Positions 1 through 8,518 of a stretch of 64,000 bases of DNA are shown piece after piece (position 1 is the first letter of the stretch; each line of letters begins with the position of its first letter). Below the pieces are notes generated by a model. It was not told the origin of the DNA and did not search any database. It saw nothing but the letters and a program-made list of their open reading frames with translations. Origin of the DNA: Mobiluncus porci (GTDB lineage: Bacteria > Actinomycetota > Actinomycetes > Actinomycetales > Actinomycetaceae); assembly GCF_009695935.1 (NCBI RefSeq), contig NZ_VUMY01000006.1, positions 62,001 through 126,000 on the forward strand, written 5' to 3'. Made by a program: the position numbers and the translations under genes.

Positions 1-740
1 ATCGATACCGTCCCGGGCGCTCGTTTTTGCCGCCATTAATGGAGCGAACACGTGTCATCATTCTGAATAAAATCGATGTTCCCGATGGGCGGGAAATGGC
101 AGAGGTTATGCGCGGGGAGCTCTCACGTCTCGGCTGGCCGATTTTCGAGGTATCTGCGGCCACCCATGAAGGATTGAAGGACCTGACTTTCGGGTTGGCA
201 AACTTGGTGAAGGACTTCCGGAACTCTCTAACCGAATCCGGCACGGCCAGCGGGTCAGGGGCTATCGAACGTCCAGTGCTGCGCCCGACTCCCAAACCAG
301 CTCGCGGGGAAAAACCTTACACTGTTATCCCAATCCAAATCGAGGGTGGAACCGGCTACGAGGTTCGCGGCGAACAGGTGGAACGCTGGGTGAAACAGAC
401 GGATTTCACGAACGATGAGGCTGTCGGCTATCTCGCTGACCGGCTGGCGAATGCCGGAGTGGAGGATGACCTGCTGAAAGCGGGAGCAAGCGCCGGAGAC
501 ACGGTGGTGATTGGTGATCTTGAGACCGGAGTGATTTTCGATTGGGAGCCGACCCTGCAAGCCGGAGCCGAGCTCTTGGGGGCACGCGGGACTGACTCGC
601 GACTCTACGAGCCCACCCGCCGCTCTAACCAGCAGCGACGCATCGATTACCACGCTTGGATGGATGCCAAGCAGCGGGCGCGCGAGGAGCTTGCCGCCGA
701 AAAAGAGTCCGGAATTTGGGATGATCCGGGTCACGAGTGA
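1..740 (+). CDS. obg: GTPase Obg/CgtA, C-terminal part (5' end outside window)
   Basis: Ribosome-associated GTPase involved in 50S subunit maturation and stress control. The frame is open from base 3, so only the end of the gene is present. Seen: the G4 motif NKID (bases 66-77), the G5-type SAATHEGL a little downstream, then the C-terminal OCT domain (TGYEVRGEQVERWVKQTDF and later GDLETGVIFDWEP). The N-terminal Obg fold and the P-loop lie outside the window. It precedes proB as in other actinobacteria. A long hairpin follows the stop codon. Confidence 0.93.
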   Translation, partial: RYRPGRSFLPPLMERTRVIILNKIDVPDGREMAEVMRGELSRLGWPIFEVSAATHEGLKDLTFGLANLVKDFRNSLTESGTASGSGAIERPVLRPTPKPARGEKPYTVIPIQIEGGTGYEVRGEQVERWVKQTDFTNDEAVGYLADRLANAGVEDDLLKAGASAGDTVVIGDLETGVIFDWEPTLQAGAELLGARGTDSRLYEPTRRSNQQRRIDYHAWMDAKQRAREELAAEKESGIWDDPGHE

Positions 741-748
741 AATACGTG

Positions 749-801
749 GAGAAGATTTCGACACGAACCCCTCGAAAATCGGCTTTCGTGTCGATTTTCT
801 C
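749..801 (+). terminator. Long hairpin after obg
   Basis: Bases 749-767 pair with 785-801 (GACACGAA against TTCGTGTC at the loop end, GAGAA against TTCTC at the base, with a small bulge), and TTTTCTC lies on the right arm. It sits between the obg stop and the proB promoter, so it probably ends obg transcription. There is no classical long T run. Confidence 0.55.
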
Positions 802-864
802 ACCACCTATTCCCGTCCTACCCCACCGTTATTCCAAAATTCCTAGAAACGCTAAACTGGAACC

Positions 865-1950
865 GTGACCACAGTAGTAAAAATCGGCTCCAGCTCACTG
901 ACTCGGCCCGACGGATTCCTGGACCTTAACCGCATTGACGAGGTCTCTCGTCTCCTTGCTGAGGAGGTAAAACACGGCGAACATGTCGTCTTGGTTTCCT
1001 CCGGTGCCATCTCCGCTGGCTCCCAGCCGCTCGGTCGCACCGAACGTCCGAAAGACCTTGCCACCGCACAAGCGGTGGCTGCTGTCGGCCAAGGCCTCCT
1101 CATGTACCGCTGGACCCAAGCCCTGGCCTGGCAAGGGGTGGTGGCTGCCCAGATTCTTTTGTCGGCCGCGGAAGTCGTGGGACGGGCGCAATACAACAAC
1201 GCCTGTCGCGCTTTGGAAAAACTCGAAGCCCTTGGAGTTATACCGGTCATAAATGAGAACGATGCGGTCGCGACAGACGAGGTTCGGTTCGGGGATAATG
1301 ACCGGCTAGCCGCGATTGTGGCCCACATGGTGAAGGCGGAACGGCTGATTCTCTGCACGGATGTGGACGGGCTTTTCACGGCCCACCCCTCCAATCCGGA
1401 GGCGCTCCGCATTGCGGAAGTCCGCGGGCTAGAGGACCTCGAAGGCATCGACATCGGCCAAGTGGGCTCGCGATGGGGTACCGGAGGGATGCGCACTAAA
1501 CTCTTGGCGGCACAGGTGGCTGCCTCAAACGGCACTGAAGTCACCCTGACCTCGACTAACCTTCTCGGAGAAGCGTTGGCGGGCGAGAAGGTCGGGACGG
1601 TATTCCGTGTCACCGGCAAGCGGCGCGGTTTGAAGCAACTCTGGTTGGCATACGCGGCGACAGCTCAGGGGCGATTGGTGCTTGATGACGGCGCCGCAAA
1701 GGCCATCACTGTAGGGAAGAAATCTCTCCTGGCAGCAGGCGTAACCGCTGTTGAGGGTGCTTTTGAGGCTGGAGAAGTGGTGGAGCTGACCGACCAATCC
1801 GGAGAAATCATTGCCAAGGGTGTCAGCGCTTATTCCTCGGCCCAAGTCAAGGCCATCATCAGCGGAAATCAAACCGACCTGGCTAAATCCGGACTCACCG
1901 ACCTCGGCCCTGTCGTCCACCGCGACTACCTCGCCGAGACGCGATACTAG
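865..1950 (+). CDS. proB: Glutamate 5-kinase
   Basis: Catalyses ATP-dependent phosphorylation of glutamate, the first step of proline synthesis, in the cytoplasm. The 361 residues comprise an amino acid kinase domain (KIGSSSL at the start, INENDAV near residue 130, GTGGMRTKL near 213) and a C-terminal PUA domain from about residue 270. Length is normal for the PUA-containing form. The GTG start lies exactly 6 nt after a TAAACT box (853-858) with no Shine-Dalgarno sequence, so the mRNA is probably leaderless. proA follows after a 36-bp repeat with its own promoter-like box, so the two may be transcribed separately. Confidence 0.95.
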   Translation: MTTVVKIGSSSLTRPDGFLDLNRIDEVSRLLAEEVKHGEHVVLVSSGAISAGSQPLGRTERPKDLATAQAVAAVGQGLLMYRWTQALAWQGVVAAQILLSAAEVVGRAQYNNACRALEKLEALGVIPVINENDAVATDEVRFGDNDRLAAIVAHMVKAERLILCTDVDGLFTAHPSNPEALRIAEVRGLEDLEGIDIGQVGSRWGTGGMRTKLLAAQVAASNGTEVTLTSTNLLGEALAGEKVGTVFRVTGKRRGLKQLWLAYAATAQGRLVLDDGAAKAITVGKKSLLAAGVTAVEGAFEAGEVVELTDQSGEIIAKGVSAYSSAQVKAIISGNQTDLAKSGLTDLGPVVHRDYLAETRY

Positions 1951-2001
1951 GAAAGCAATGCCTTCGACCCTACAGGGCGTAACCGTACATTTTTTGGAAA
2001 C

Positions 2002-2037
2002 AAAATGAGTCAAAAAGCACGTCCCCATGACTCATTT
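2002..2037. repeat. 36-bp intergenic repeat, copy A
   Basis: The core is GTCCCCATGACTCATTT. The ends form a 10-bp inverted repeat, AAATGAGTCA and TGACTCATTT. An almost identical copy (one mismatch) lies in opposite orientation at 51671-51706 and a diverged copy at 62567-62600. It lies just upstream of the proA -10 box. It resembles the small REP elements mobilised by REP-associated transposases. No transposase gene is in the window. Confidence 0.75.
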
Positions 2038-2051
2038 GCTAGAGTTTGGCT

Positions 2052-3455
2052 ATGGGAAAAGCGAATGAAAACTTGGGAAGCGCGGGAAGCTCGGGAAGCG
2101 TGACAGAAGTGGAGAGCCAGGTCCGAGAGATTGCCTCGCGGTCAAAGGTGGCGAGCCGCGCGATGCTGCAAGCCTCCGGAGCGAAGCTAAACGAGCTCTT
2201 GGAAACGATTGCGAGCGCGCTCGAAGCGAACGCCGAGGCAATCCTTGAAGCAAACGCTAAAGACCTCGAACGCGCGAAGGCTAACGACATGGCCCCGGGG
2301 CTCCAAGACCGACTCGCCCTCAACCCCGAGCGCGTCAAAGCCCTTGCCACTGCCACCCGCGAAATCAGGGCACTCAAAAGCCCCGTCGGCGAAATCCTGT
2401 GGGGGAGAACCCTCGAAAATGGCCTAAAAATCAAACAACTCCGCGTCCCAGTCGGGGTCGTAGCGATGATTTATGAGGCGCGCCCGAATGTCACTGTTGA
2501 CGCCGCGGCCCTCGCGCTAAAAACCAATAACACGGTCATCCTCCGCGGGGGCTCGGCAGCGCGCGACACTAACCGCGAACTTGTGAAAATCATTCGCGAC
2601 GCTCTAGTCTCCCAAGGCCTCCCCGAAGATGCCGTGACCTCCCTTGATGACATGGGCCACGAGGCCGTCGCAGCCGTCCTCACCCAGCGCGGCCTGGTTG
2701 ACCTCGCGATTCCCCGCGGCGGGGCCAGCCTCATCCAGATGGTCGTTGACACCGCCAAAGTGCCGGTAATCGAGACCGGCGTTGGGAACTGCCACATCTA
2801 CGTTGACCGGAGTGCCAAGCTTGATGACGCCGTGAACATTACGATGAACGCGAAGACCCAGCGGGTCGGGGTGTGCAATGCGGCAGAGACTCTACTGGTG
2901 CATCAAGAGGTTGCCCCGGAGTTTCTTTCAACTTTGCTTCCGGATCTGGCCGCGGCGGGGGTGCGGCTCCACGGAGACGACGCGACTGCAAAGGTAGCGA
3001 CGGATTACAACGCCAGGGCGGCGACTAGTCTTCCGAGTGAAAAGAAGCGCGAATCCGGTTCAACAAAGGCCAGCGCGAACTCCGAGGCCCAAAACCTCGA
3101 AATCATCCCCGCCACCGAAGAGGACTGGGAAACGGAATACCTCGACTACGATCTCGCGATTCGGGTTGTCACTGACCTCGAGGAAGCGATTGACCACATC
3201 ATCCGCTATTCCTCCGGACATACCGAAGCGGTTGTCGCCCAGGATGCCGCGGTGATTGAACGTTTCACCGCTGCGATTGATTCTGCGGTTGTCTCGGTTA
3301 ACGCCTCTACGCGGTTTACCGACGGCGGAGTGTTCGGTTTCGGCGCGGAAATCGGGATTTCAACCCAAAAACTTCACGCGCGCGGCCCCATGGGGATGGA
3401 AGCGCTCACCACCCAGAAATCAATCGTCACTGGTCAAGGTCATATTCGCGACTAG
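2052..3455 (+). CDS. proA: Gamma-glutamyl phosphate reductase
   Basis: NADPH-dependent reduction of glutamyl-5-phosphate to the semialdehyde, the second step of proline synthesis. Family motifs are clear: IYEARPNVTVDAAALALK, NNTVILRGGSAA, the catalytic-cysteine region KTQRVGVCNAAETLLVH, and a C-terminal SVVSVNASTRFTDGG-like segment. The protein is about 50 residues longer than usual. The extra is a hydrophilic insert near residues 320-350 (SLPSEKKRESGSTKASANSE). ATG 2052 is preferred over an in-frame TTG at 2046 because it lies exactly 6 nt after a TAGAGT box (2040-2045), the leaderless spacing seen throughout the window. Confidence 0.95.
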   Translation: MGKANENLGSAGSSGSVTEVESQVREIASRSKVASRAMLQASGAKLNELLETIASALEANAEAILEANAKDLERAKANDMAPGLQDRLALNPERVKALATATREIRALKSPVGEILWGRTLENGLKIKQLRVPVGVVAMIYEARPNVTVDAAALALKTNNTVILRGGSAARDTNRELVKIIRDALVSQGLPEDAVTSLDDMGHEAVAAVLTQRGLVDLAIPRGGASLIQMVVDTAKVPVIETGVGNCHIYVDRSAKLDDAVNITMNAKTQRVGVCNAAETLLVHQEVAPEFLSTLLPDLAAAGVRLHGDDATAKVATDYNARAATSLPSEKKRESGSTKASANSEAQNLEIIPATEEDWETEYLDYDLAIRVVTDLEEAIDHIIRYSSGHTEAVVAQDAAVIERFTAAIDSAVVSVNASTRFTDGGVFGFGAEIGISTQKLHARGPMGMEALTTQKSIVTGQGHIRD

Positions 3456-3493
3456 CGGGTTCGCCAGACCGCAAAGCTCGTTTCACAGCCTTC

Positions 3494-3566
3494 GGTCCTA
3501 ACCCAGGAGAAAACGGCTCGCACTGCCATAGTGGCAGTGCGTGCCAAATTCTCATGGGTTTGGACC
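3494..3566. repeat. Double-stem palindromic element, copy 1
   Basis: The outer arms 3494-3511 and 3549-3566 pair at 16 of 18 positions. Inside is a perfect 9-bp hairpin, GCACTGCCA-TAG-TGGCAGTGC (3520-3540). The centre CTGCCATA..GGCA recurs in elements at 8432-8497 and 59681-59742 while the arms differ. The rest of the 233-bp proA-nadD gap shows no gene. Confidence 0.6.
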
Positions 3567-3688
3567 CTTGACCCGACTCCTGGGGCGAAAATTCCAAAGG
3601 TCAAGCCCCAAGTTTTACCAACAATAAAGGCTTTACAGGTATAATTTATGAAAAAGTTAGCGAAAACCCCGATGCGAAGAAGGCCAAC

Positions 3689-4405
3689 ATGGAAACACGT
3701 TTTGACGTGGGTTTGTGGGCTCGTCCGAAACATCGAACCCAGCGAATCGGGGTGATGGGCGGCACCTTCGACCCCATCCATCACGGTCACCTGGTGGCTG
3801 CCTCCGAAGTCCAGGCGGTTTTCGGACTCGATCAAGTCATTTTTGTTCCCACCTATGTCCAGCCCTTCAAACTGGGGCGCCCCGTCACTCCTGCGGAACA
3901 CCGCTATCTCATGGCGGTTATCGCCACCGCTTCAAACCCCAGGTTTTCGGTGTCCCGCGTGGATATTGACCGTGAAACAACGACTTATACGATTGACACC
4001 TTGAAAGATTTCCACGCCCTTTTTCAAGATGCCGAACTGTTCTTCATCACGGGAGCGGACGCGATTGCTGACATTATGAAGTGGAAAGACGTCGACAGAC
4101 TCTTTGACCTCGCCCACTTTGTTGGGGTCACTCGCCCGGGCGTGACTTTCAACCCGGCGGGGCTTCCTGCCGAGCATGTCTCCCTAGTCGAGGTGCCGGC
4201 TATGGCAATCAGCTCCACAGACTGCCGGTCTCGGGTAAAATCGCATCAGCCGGTGTGGTACTTGGTGCCAGACGGTGTTGTCCAATATATTGCTAAATAT
4301 GGTCTCTACAGTGACTCCGAGTCTGGCAATCGCCAGTTGCCGGACGGGGAAGCCGGAGACCTCGAGGTAACCGAAGCTCTTCCTAGCCGAAGAGAGGGAA
4401 CTTGA
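3689..4405 (+). CDS. nadD: Nicotinate-nucleotide adenylyltransferase
   Basis: Transfers AMP from ATP to nicotinate mononucleotide in NAD synthesis, in the cytoplasm. Motifs: [15 protein letters not shown] near residue 25 (nucleotidyltransferase GxFDPxHxGH), [11 protein letters not shown] in the middle, and ISSTDCRSR near the C-terminus (the family's ISSTxxR). There is an N-terminal extension of about 20 residues and a C-terminal tail of about 30. The ATG is preceded by a GAAGAAGG-type Shine-Dalgarno. The stop overlaps the TTG start of the next gene by 4 bp, so nadD, the large Pro-rich gene and rsfS form one operon. Confidence 0.95.
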   Translation: METRFDVGLWARPKHRTQRIGVMGGTFDPIHHGHLVAASEVQAVFGLDQVIFVPTYVQPFKLGRPVTPAEHRYLMAVIATASNPRFSVSRVDIDRETTTYTIDTLKDFHALFQDAELFFITGADAIADIMKWKDVDRLFDLAHFVGVTRPGVTFNPAGLPAEHVSLVEVPAMAISSTDCRSRVKSHQPVWYLVPDGVVQYIAKYGLYSDSESGNRQLPDGEAGDLEVTEALPSRREGT

Positions 4406-6828
4406 ACGGAAAGAATTCAGCTTCGCCGCAAGGCAAGCCAGATGTACTAGGTCTGGGGGAAAATGCTCCCCGACCTGGTCAAGTGCTGTCTAATGCCGGA
4501 GTGCCGCGCTTGAAAGTTCCCCATACCGCTCACGCGGTTCGCGGAGTTGACCCCACCGGAGAAATGACCGGCATGATTCCGGTTGTGGGGAAGGCCAAGG
4601 CGGAGAGCCTCACAGGTCCGGCTCTCCCGGGGGTGAATCCGGTGGTGGTTCGCGGTACCGAGCCTATCGTTCCGGAAAAACCGGAGGTTCCGGTTGCCAA
4701 TAAGCCGAAATCGAGTCCGGTAGCCCAGTTACAGACTCCGAGCGTCCCGATTCCCCCTTCCACCACAGCGATGATTCCGAAAGTCGCTCCGATGAGGGAG
4801 CCGGTTGGTCCGCAAGCAGCGGTGCCTCCGAGTTCAGCAAAGGCCATTCCGGCTCAGCCGCTGTCTACTGCGGGATCTACCACCTCCCTTCAAGGGACTA
4901 GCCCGACCTCGCCCAATTTAGCCTCGCCCAATTCTTCCAAGCCAGGTGCTGCCGCGTCCCCGGATACTCCGAGACACAGCAGCCCCCCGACCCCTAGCGC
5001 TCCGTCCGCCAGTAATCCGCCGAAACCCGTGCGCTTGACTCCGCGACCTGTGAAATTTCCCCCGCAGCCTGGCTCGGCTCAGCCGAAATCGTCGCCCGCT
5101 AGGCCGACCGGTGAATCCCAAGCGGTAACCCATCCCAGCCCGACTGGCCAATCCCAACCAACTACGCAGCCTCGCCCGACTGGCCAGACCCAGGCGCCAA
5201 GGCCTTCGAAACCGCTTTCTTCGACGAATGCTGCGCCCAAGGTAGAACCCCGTAATTCGGCTCGACCAGCGCAACCACATCAGCCCTTGCAGCCAGCGCC
5301 ACAGTCTCAACCGGGTCAGCCCGCGCAACCGGGCCAGTCGGCTCAGCCAGCGCGCCCCGCGCCACAACCAGCCCAGTCATCGCAGGCGGGTCAATTCGTG
5401 CAGCGACCGGCTCAGTCGGAGCCACAGGCTAAACTGGCGCCATCGGTTCAGCCTACTCAAACTGCAAAACAACCGTCTCAGTTGGCCAACCCTCCTGCTG
5501 CGGGAAGCCCCATTGCGAAACCGCCGCTTGTGGCAAAATCCCCAGCAAACCAAGGTGCCCAGACTCCGCGCCCTTTGCTGAATAGTCCCAACGCGCAACC
5601 GAGTATTACAGAACCAGGCGAGGTTCAAGGTGGCAAGACCGGCATGCCTTCGCCAAGCGCTATGGCTCCAACCCCTGGCCAGCAGACATTGCTGACCCCA
5701 CCAGCGCAGTCGCGTCCGGTACCGCCCAGTGGAGCTCGCAACCCCGGGGCTCCTGCCGACTCGGTTCCAGGATTTACTTCCGTGAAACTTCCCGGTTCTG
5801 CGCCGGTGAATCCACAACCGCAAATGGCGGTGCGACTTCCCGGCGTTGGGAGTGCGGAGGCGACAAGCGCCCACAATGGCGCCCTGCCTTTAAACCCGCC
5901 TTCCGCCCCGAACGAGGTGAGGATTACCTCGCCCCAGCCGACAGCAGTCAGTCTCCAAGGACAACCGAATCTGCCGGATCGACCCGTATCTCCAGGAGCC
6001 TCGGCGGCGAAGCCGACGACGCAGGGGATGCCCGGACAAAACCAGCAGTATTCAGCCATGGCCGGTGCGCCCGGATACCCTGGCAGGCCCCAGCCCGGAA
6101 TGCCAGGTATGCCTGGAGTTCCCGGGGCGCACGGGATGTCGGGGACACCAGGAATGCCCCTCGGGAGAGGCGGAATGCCGGGGATGCAGGGAATGCCCGG
6201 AATGCCCATGCCTGGAATGCCTATGCCGGGCATGCCTGGAATGCCTATGCCGGGCATGCCTGGAATGCCAGGAGCCCCGGGAATGTCCGGATACCCTCCC
6301 ATGCCCTACGGCTGGGGACGCCCCGGCCCCTACGGGATGCCGTTGCGCTACCCGCCGCGGAGCCCCTTTGGAATGCAACAGCCGCGTTCTTCAGTTCGGG
6401 AAAGCCTCGAAGCGATGGAGGCTCGCCAGATTCAGGAACTGCGTAAGGCCGAGGAAGCCTCCCACCAGGCAGAAATCGAGGCCATCAAGTCGCGCGCGGA
6501 ACGCAGCGGTGAAGACCTTACCGATGAAGAGCTCGAAGACATCGATTGGGATGAGTTTGAAGAGACCTTCACGGAACGCTTGATTCGCAAGTCGGGCCGT
6601 TGGGGCGAGACGCTCTTGATGGTTGGTCAGGCCGCCCGCTGGGCGCTCGTGGTGCTGGTAACCGTGGCAGTAGTGATGGTTCTCGTCTTCGCGCTGGATC
6701 GATCCGCGACCTTGGAAACCGCCACCGGAACTCAACCCGTCGTTACCGCGGGCGCGAGGGTAGATTACGATATAGGTCTTGATGACAGAAGAGAAATCCC
6801 CCGAAGTGGGTCTACAGGAGTGGTATGA
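4402..6828 (+). CDS. Large proline-rich, collagen-like single-pass membrane protein of unknown function
   Basis: The 808 residues have no recognised enzyme domain. Residues 1-540 are low-complexity Pro/Ala/Gln/Ser, with runs such as [20 protein letters not shown]. Residues about 550-650 form a Gly-Met-Pro collagen-like segment containing a 24-bp tandem duplication (6214-6261). A charged acidic helix ([20 protein letters not shown]) follows, then one membrane span near residue 745 ([18 protein letters not shown]) and a 50-residue outside tail. There is no signal peptide, so the Pro-rich part is most simply cytoplasmic, with N-in/C-out topology. The TTG start is supported by AGAGAGGGA and the 4-bp overlap with nadD; the stop overlaps rsfS. 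In Streptomyces the same slot holds an LCP-family gene, but this protein is not recognisably related. Confidence 0.85.
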   Translation: MNGKNSASPQGKPDVLGLGENAPRPGQVLSNAGVPRLKVPHTAHAVRGVDPTGEMTGMIPVVGKAKAESLTGPALPGVNPVVVRGTEPIVPEKPEVPVANKPKSSPVAQLQTPSVPIPPSTTAMIPKVAPMREPVGPQAAVPPSSAKAIPAQPLSTAGSTTSLQGTSPTSPNLASPNSSKPGAAASPDTPRHSSPPTPSAPSASNPPKPVRLTPRPVKFPPQPGSAQPKSSPARPTGESQAVTHPSPTGQSQPTTQPRPTGQTQAPRPSKPLSSTNAAPKVEPRNSARPAQPHQPLQPAPQSQPGQPAQPGQSAQPARPAPQPAQSSQAGQFVQRPAQSEPQAKLAPSVQPTQTAKQPSQLANPPAAGSPIAKPPLVAKSPANQGAQTPRPLLNSPNAQPSITEPGEVQGGKTGMPSPSAMAPTPGQQTLLTPPAQSRPVPPSGARNPGAPADSVPGFTSVKLPGSAPVNPQPQMAVRLPGVGSAEATSAHNGALPLNPPSAPNEVRITSPQPTAVSLQGQPNLPDRPVSPGASAAKPTTQGMPGQNQQYSAMAGAPGYPGRPQPGMPGMPGVPGAHGMSGTPGMPLGRGGMPGMQGMPGMPMPGMPMPGMPGMPMPGMPGMPGAPGMSGYPPMPYGWGRPGPYGMPLRYPPRSPFGMQQPRSSVRESLEAMEARQIQELRKAEEASHQAEIEAIKSRAERSGEDLTDEELEDIDWDEFEETFTERLIRKSGRWGETLLMVGQAARWALVVLVTVAVVMVLVFALDRSATLETATGTQPVVTAGARVDYDIGLDDRREIPRSGSTGVV
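6214..6261 (+). repeat. 24-bp tandem duplication in collagen-like coding region
   Basis: Two identical adjacent 24-bp units (6214-6237 and 6238-6261) encode GMPMPGMP-type octapeptides. They keep the reading frame, so copy-number change would only lengthen or shorten the Gly-x-Pro segment. Confidence 0.8.
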
Positions 6829-7382
6829 GCGCTGATCCGCAAGCAATCGAACTAGCAATCTTGGCCGGTCAGGCTGCCAAAGAAAAGAAAGCCACCGAGG
6901 TTCTCGCCCTTGATGTGTCCGAGCGCCTGGTTTTGACCGATATGTTCTTGCTGGCATCTGGCGCGAACGAACGCCAGGTGAGAGCCATCGTGGATGCCAT
7001 TGATGAAGTCTTGACCCGTCACGGGGTGAAACTGCTGCGCCGCGAGGGTTTCCAGGAGGCGCGCTGGGTTTTGCTCGATTATGGTTCGCTGGTAGTCCAC
7101 GTTCAGCACGAAGAAGACCGCCAGTTCTACGCGTTGGAGCGACTCTGGGCGGACGCGCCGGTCGTGGAGATTCCCGATCCCGACTTGGCTTTGAAAGCGC
7201 GGGCTGAGGCGGTGGCGGCGGGTCAGGTCACTGCGGGTGAGGATGCGGAAAGTGTCGTTCAGGGCGCGGGGCCGGACGAAGCGGATTCAGCAAAGGCCAT
7301 GCCGTTTGCTGAAGTGGAAACAGGCGATTCTAGCGAGCCAAAACCGGTTTCACCGCTGGACTTTTTGGATGACAATTATTGA
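6825..7382 (+). CDS. rsfS: Ribosomal silencing factor RsfS
   Basis: Binds ribosomal protein uL14 and blocks subunit joining when nutrients are short. The Iojap/RsfS core is residues 10-115 (VLALDVSERLVLTDMFLLAS, GANERQVRAIVDAIDE, WVLLDYGSLVVHVQ). The roughly 60-residue acidic C-terminal extension is unusual compared with the core family. ATG overlaps the previous stop (ATGA) and is preceded by CAGGAG. Confidence 0.93.
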   Translation: MSADPQAIELAILAGQAAKEKKATEVLALDVSERLVLTDMFLLASGANERQVRAIVDAIDEVLTRHGVKLLRREGFQEARWVLLDYGSLVVHVQHEEDRQFYALERLWADAPVVEIPDPDLALKARAEAVAAGQVTAGEDAESVVQGAGPDEADSAKAMPFAEVETGDSSEPKPVSPLDFLDDNY

Positions 7383-7406
7383 ACCGATAGAAACTTCGAG
7401 GTGAAA

Positions 7407-8039
7407 ATGTCGAAAACTCTCATTATCTGGCGCCACGGTCAAACTGACTACAACCTGGGGCGACGGGTGCAGGGCCAGGTCGATATTCCCTTGAATGAAC
7501 GCGGGCGGGCCCAGGCAGAGGCAGCCGCGTCCGTTTTGGCGGGCTTGCCGATTTCCCGAATTGTGGCTTCCCCTCTCGGACGGGCACGGGAAACCGCCGA
7601 GACAGTGGCGCGGCGCCTGGGGATGGCGGTGGAACTTGATGAACGCTTGAAAGAACGCAATTTCGGGAGCTGGGAAGGCTTGACTGCTGAGGAAATCCAG
7701 GCCGGTTGGCCCGAGGATTTCACGTCTTGGCGGGATTGGGGAGATCCGAACCCAGAGCGGACCGGAGTGGAACTGCGCCGTGAAGTGGGGGAGCGGGTCG
7801 CGGAATCCTGGCGGGAGCACGCCGGACGAATAGTCGATGGCGAGACGATGCTCTTGGTGTCCCACGGTTCGGCCTGTACCCAGGGCGTAACGGCGATGCT
7901 CGGCATTGACCCGAGCGACTGGTTCGGGATTCACGGTCTCGACAACTGCCACTGGGCCGTCCTGCAGTCCTCGAATCGCAAGCCCGGTTGGCGGATTATG
8001 GGCTACAACCTCGGCGCCGAAGACACGGCGATTAGGTGA
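7407..8039 (+). CDS. Histidine phosphatase family enzyme (phosphoglycerate mutase-like; GpgP-type candidate)
   Basis: Phosphohydrolase of the branch-1 histidine phosphatase superfamily. Catalytic motif WRHGQTDYN near residue 8, second arginine region SPLGRARETAE, catalytic Glu in ERNFGSWEG, and second catalytic His in LLVSHGSA. In Mycobacterium tuberculosis the gene after nadD-rsfS is glucosyl-3-phosphoglycerate phosphatase (gpgP). The conserved position makes that a plausible role, but substrate cannot be read from sequence. ATG 7407 fits GAGGTG at 7398-7403 better than the GTG at 7401. Confidence 0.85.
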   Translation: MSKTLIIWRHGQTDYNLGRRVQGQVDIPLNERGRAQAEAAASVLAGLPISRIVASPLGRARETAETVARRLGMAVELDERLKERNFGSWEGLTAEEIQAGWPEDFTSWRDWGDPNPERTGVELRREVGERVAESWREHAGRIVDGETMLLVSHGSACTQGVTAMLGIDPSDWFGIHGLDNCHWAVLQSSNRKPGWRIMGYNLGAEDTAIR

Positions 8040-8085
8040 AATCTCTTTTTCTGCAAGATGGGGCCGTGGAGTGAAAACCGCGGAA

Positions 8086-8220
8086 GTGTACACGAATGTA
8101 CGGCCTGACCGGTGTGGCCGGGATTCGTCGGCTGAGAGTTTAAACGTTTGCGCTGGTCTTGGCGTTTTGAAGTTTCGGGAGAAGAGGCTTTGTGGGCTTA
8201 GGCCGTACATTCGTGCACAC
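8086..8220. repeat. 135-bp element bounded by 21-bp inverted repeats
   Basis: Arms 8086-8106 and 8200-8220 are inverted copies with one mismatch (ACGAATGTACGGCCT against AGGCCGTACATTCGT). The 93-bp centre has no open frame of note. It could be a non-autonomous mobile element or a structured transcript end. It lies after the phosphatase gene and opposite tRNA-Ala. Confidence 0.65.
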
Positions 8221-8260
8221 CCCTGCGCTGAGACTGGAGAAATCCGAGCATTACTCAAAA

Positions 8261-8293
8261 TGAAAGAAGACGGGACAATCCCGTCTTCTTTCA
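8261..8293. terminator. Bidirectional terminator hairpin
   Basis: A perfect 15-bp stem (TGAAAGAAGACGGGA) with a CAA loop lies directly after the 3' end of tRNA-Ala (minus strand) and downstream of the phosphatase (plus strand). It has T-rich and A-rich flanks on both sides, so it can stop transcription from either direction. Confidence 0.8.
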
Positions 8294-8301
8294 CATAAAT
8301 G

Positions 8302-8374
8302 TGGAGCATAGGGGATTCGAACCCCTGACCTCTTCCATGCCATGGAAGCGCGCTACCAACTGCGCCAATGCCCC
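8302..8374 (-). tRNA. tRNA-Ala (GGC)
   Basis: 73-nt cloverleaf on the minus strand beginning GGGGCAT. The anticodon loop ATGGCAT gives anticodon GGC, and GGTTCGAATCC forms the T arm. The acceptor stem contains the G3-U70 pair that is the alanine identity element. The 3' CCA is not encoded. Confidence 0.95.
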
Positions 8375-8431
8375 GAGTGCCTAACAAGTATACCGATTGG
8401 CTGGGTCTCCAAGCAAATCAAGGTGGGCTCT

Positions 8432-8497
8432 GTAACTCTTGCAATTTTGGCCATCACTGCCATATATGGCAGCAACCCCCAAAATCACCTGAGTTAC
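8432..8497. repeat. Double-stem palindromic element, copy 2
   Basis: Outer arms GTAACTC...ATTTTGG (8432-8450) and CCAAAAT...GAGTTAC (8479-8497) surround the palindrome TGCCATATATGGCA (8458-8471). It has the same architecture and centre as 59681-59742. It lies just past the end of the zinc peptidase gene. Confidence 0.65.
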
Positions 8498-8518
8498 GGA
8501 AGCACCCGCCAGTACAAA

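Noticed and set aside
7350-8387. 345-codon minus-strand frame
   Set aside because: It runs through tRNA-Ala, a terminator and the antisense of the phosphatase gene.
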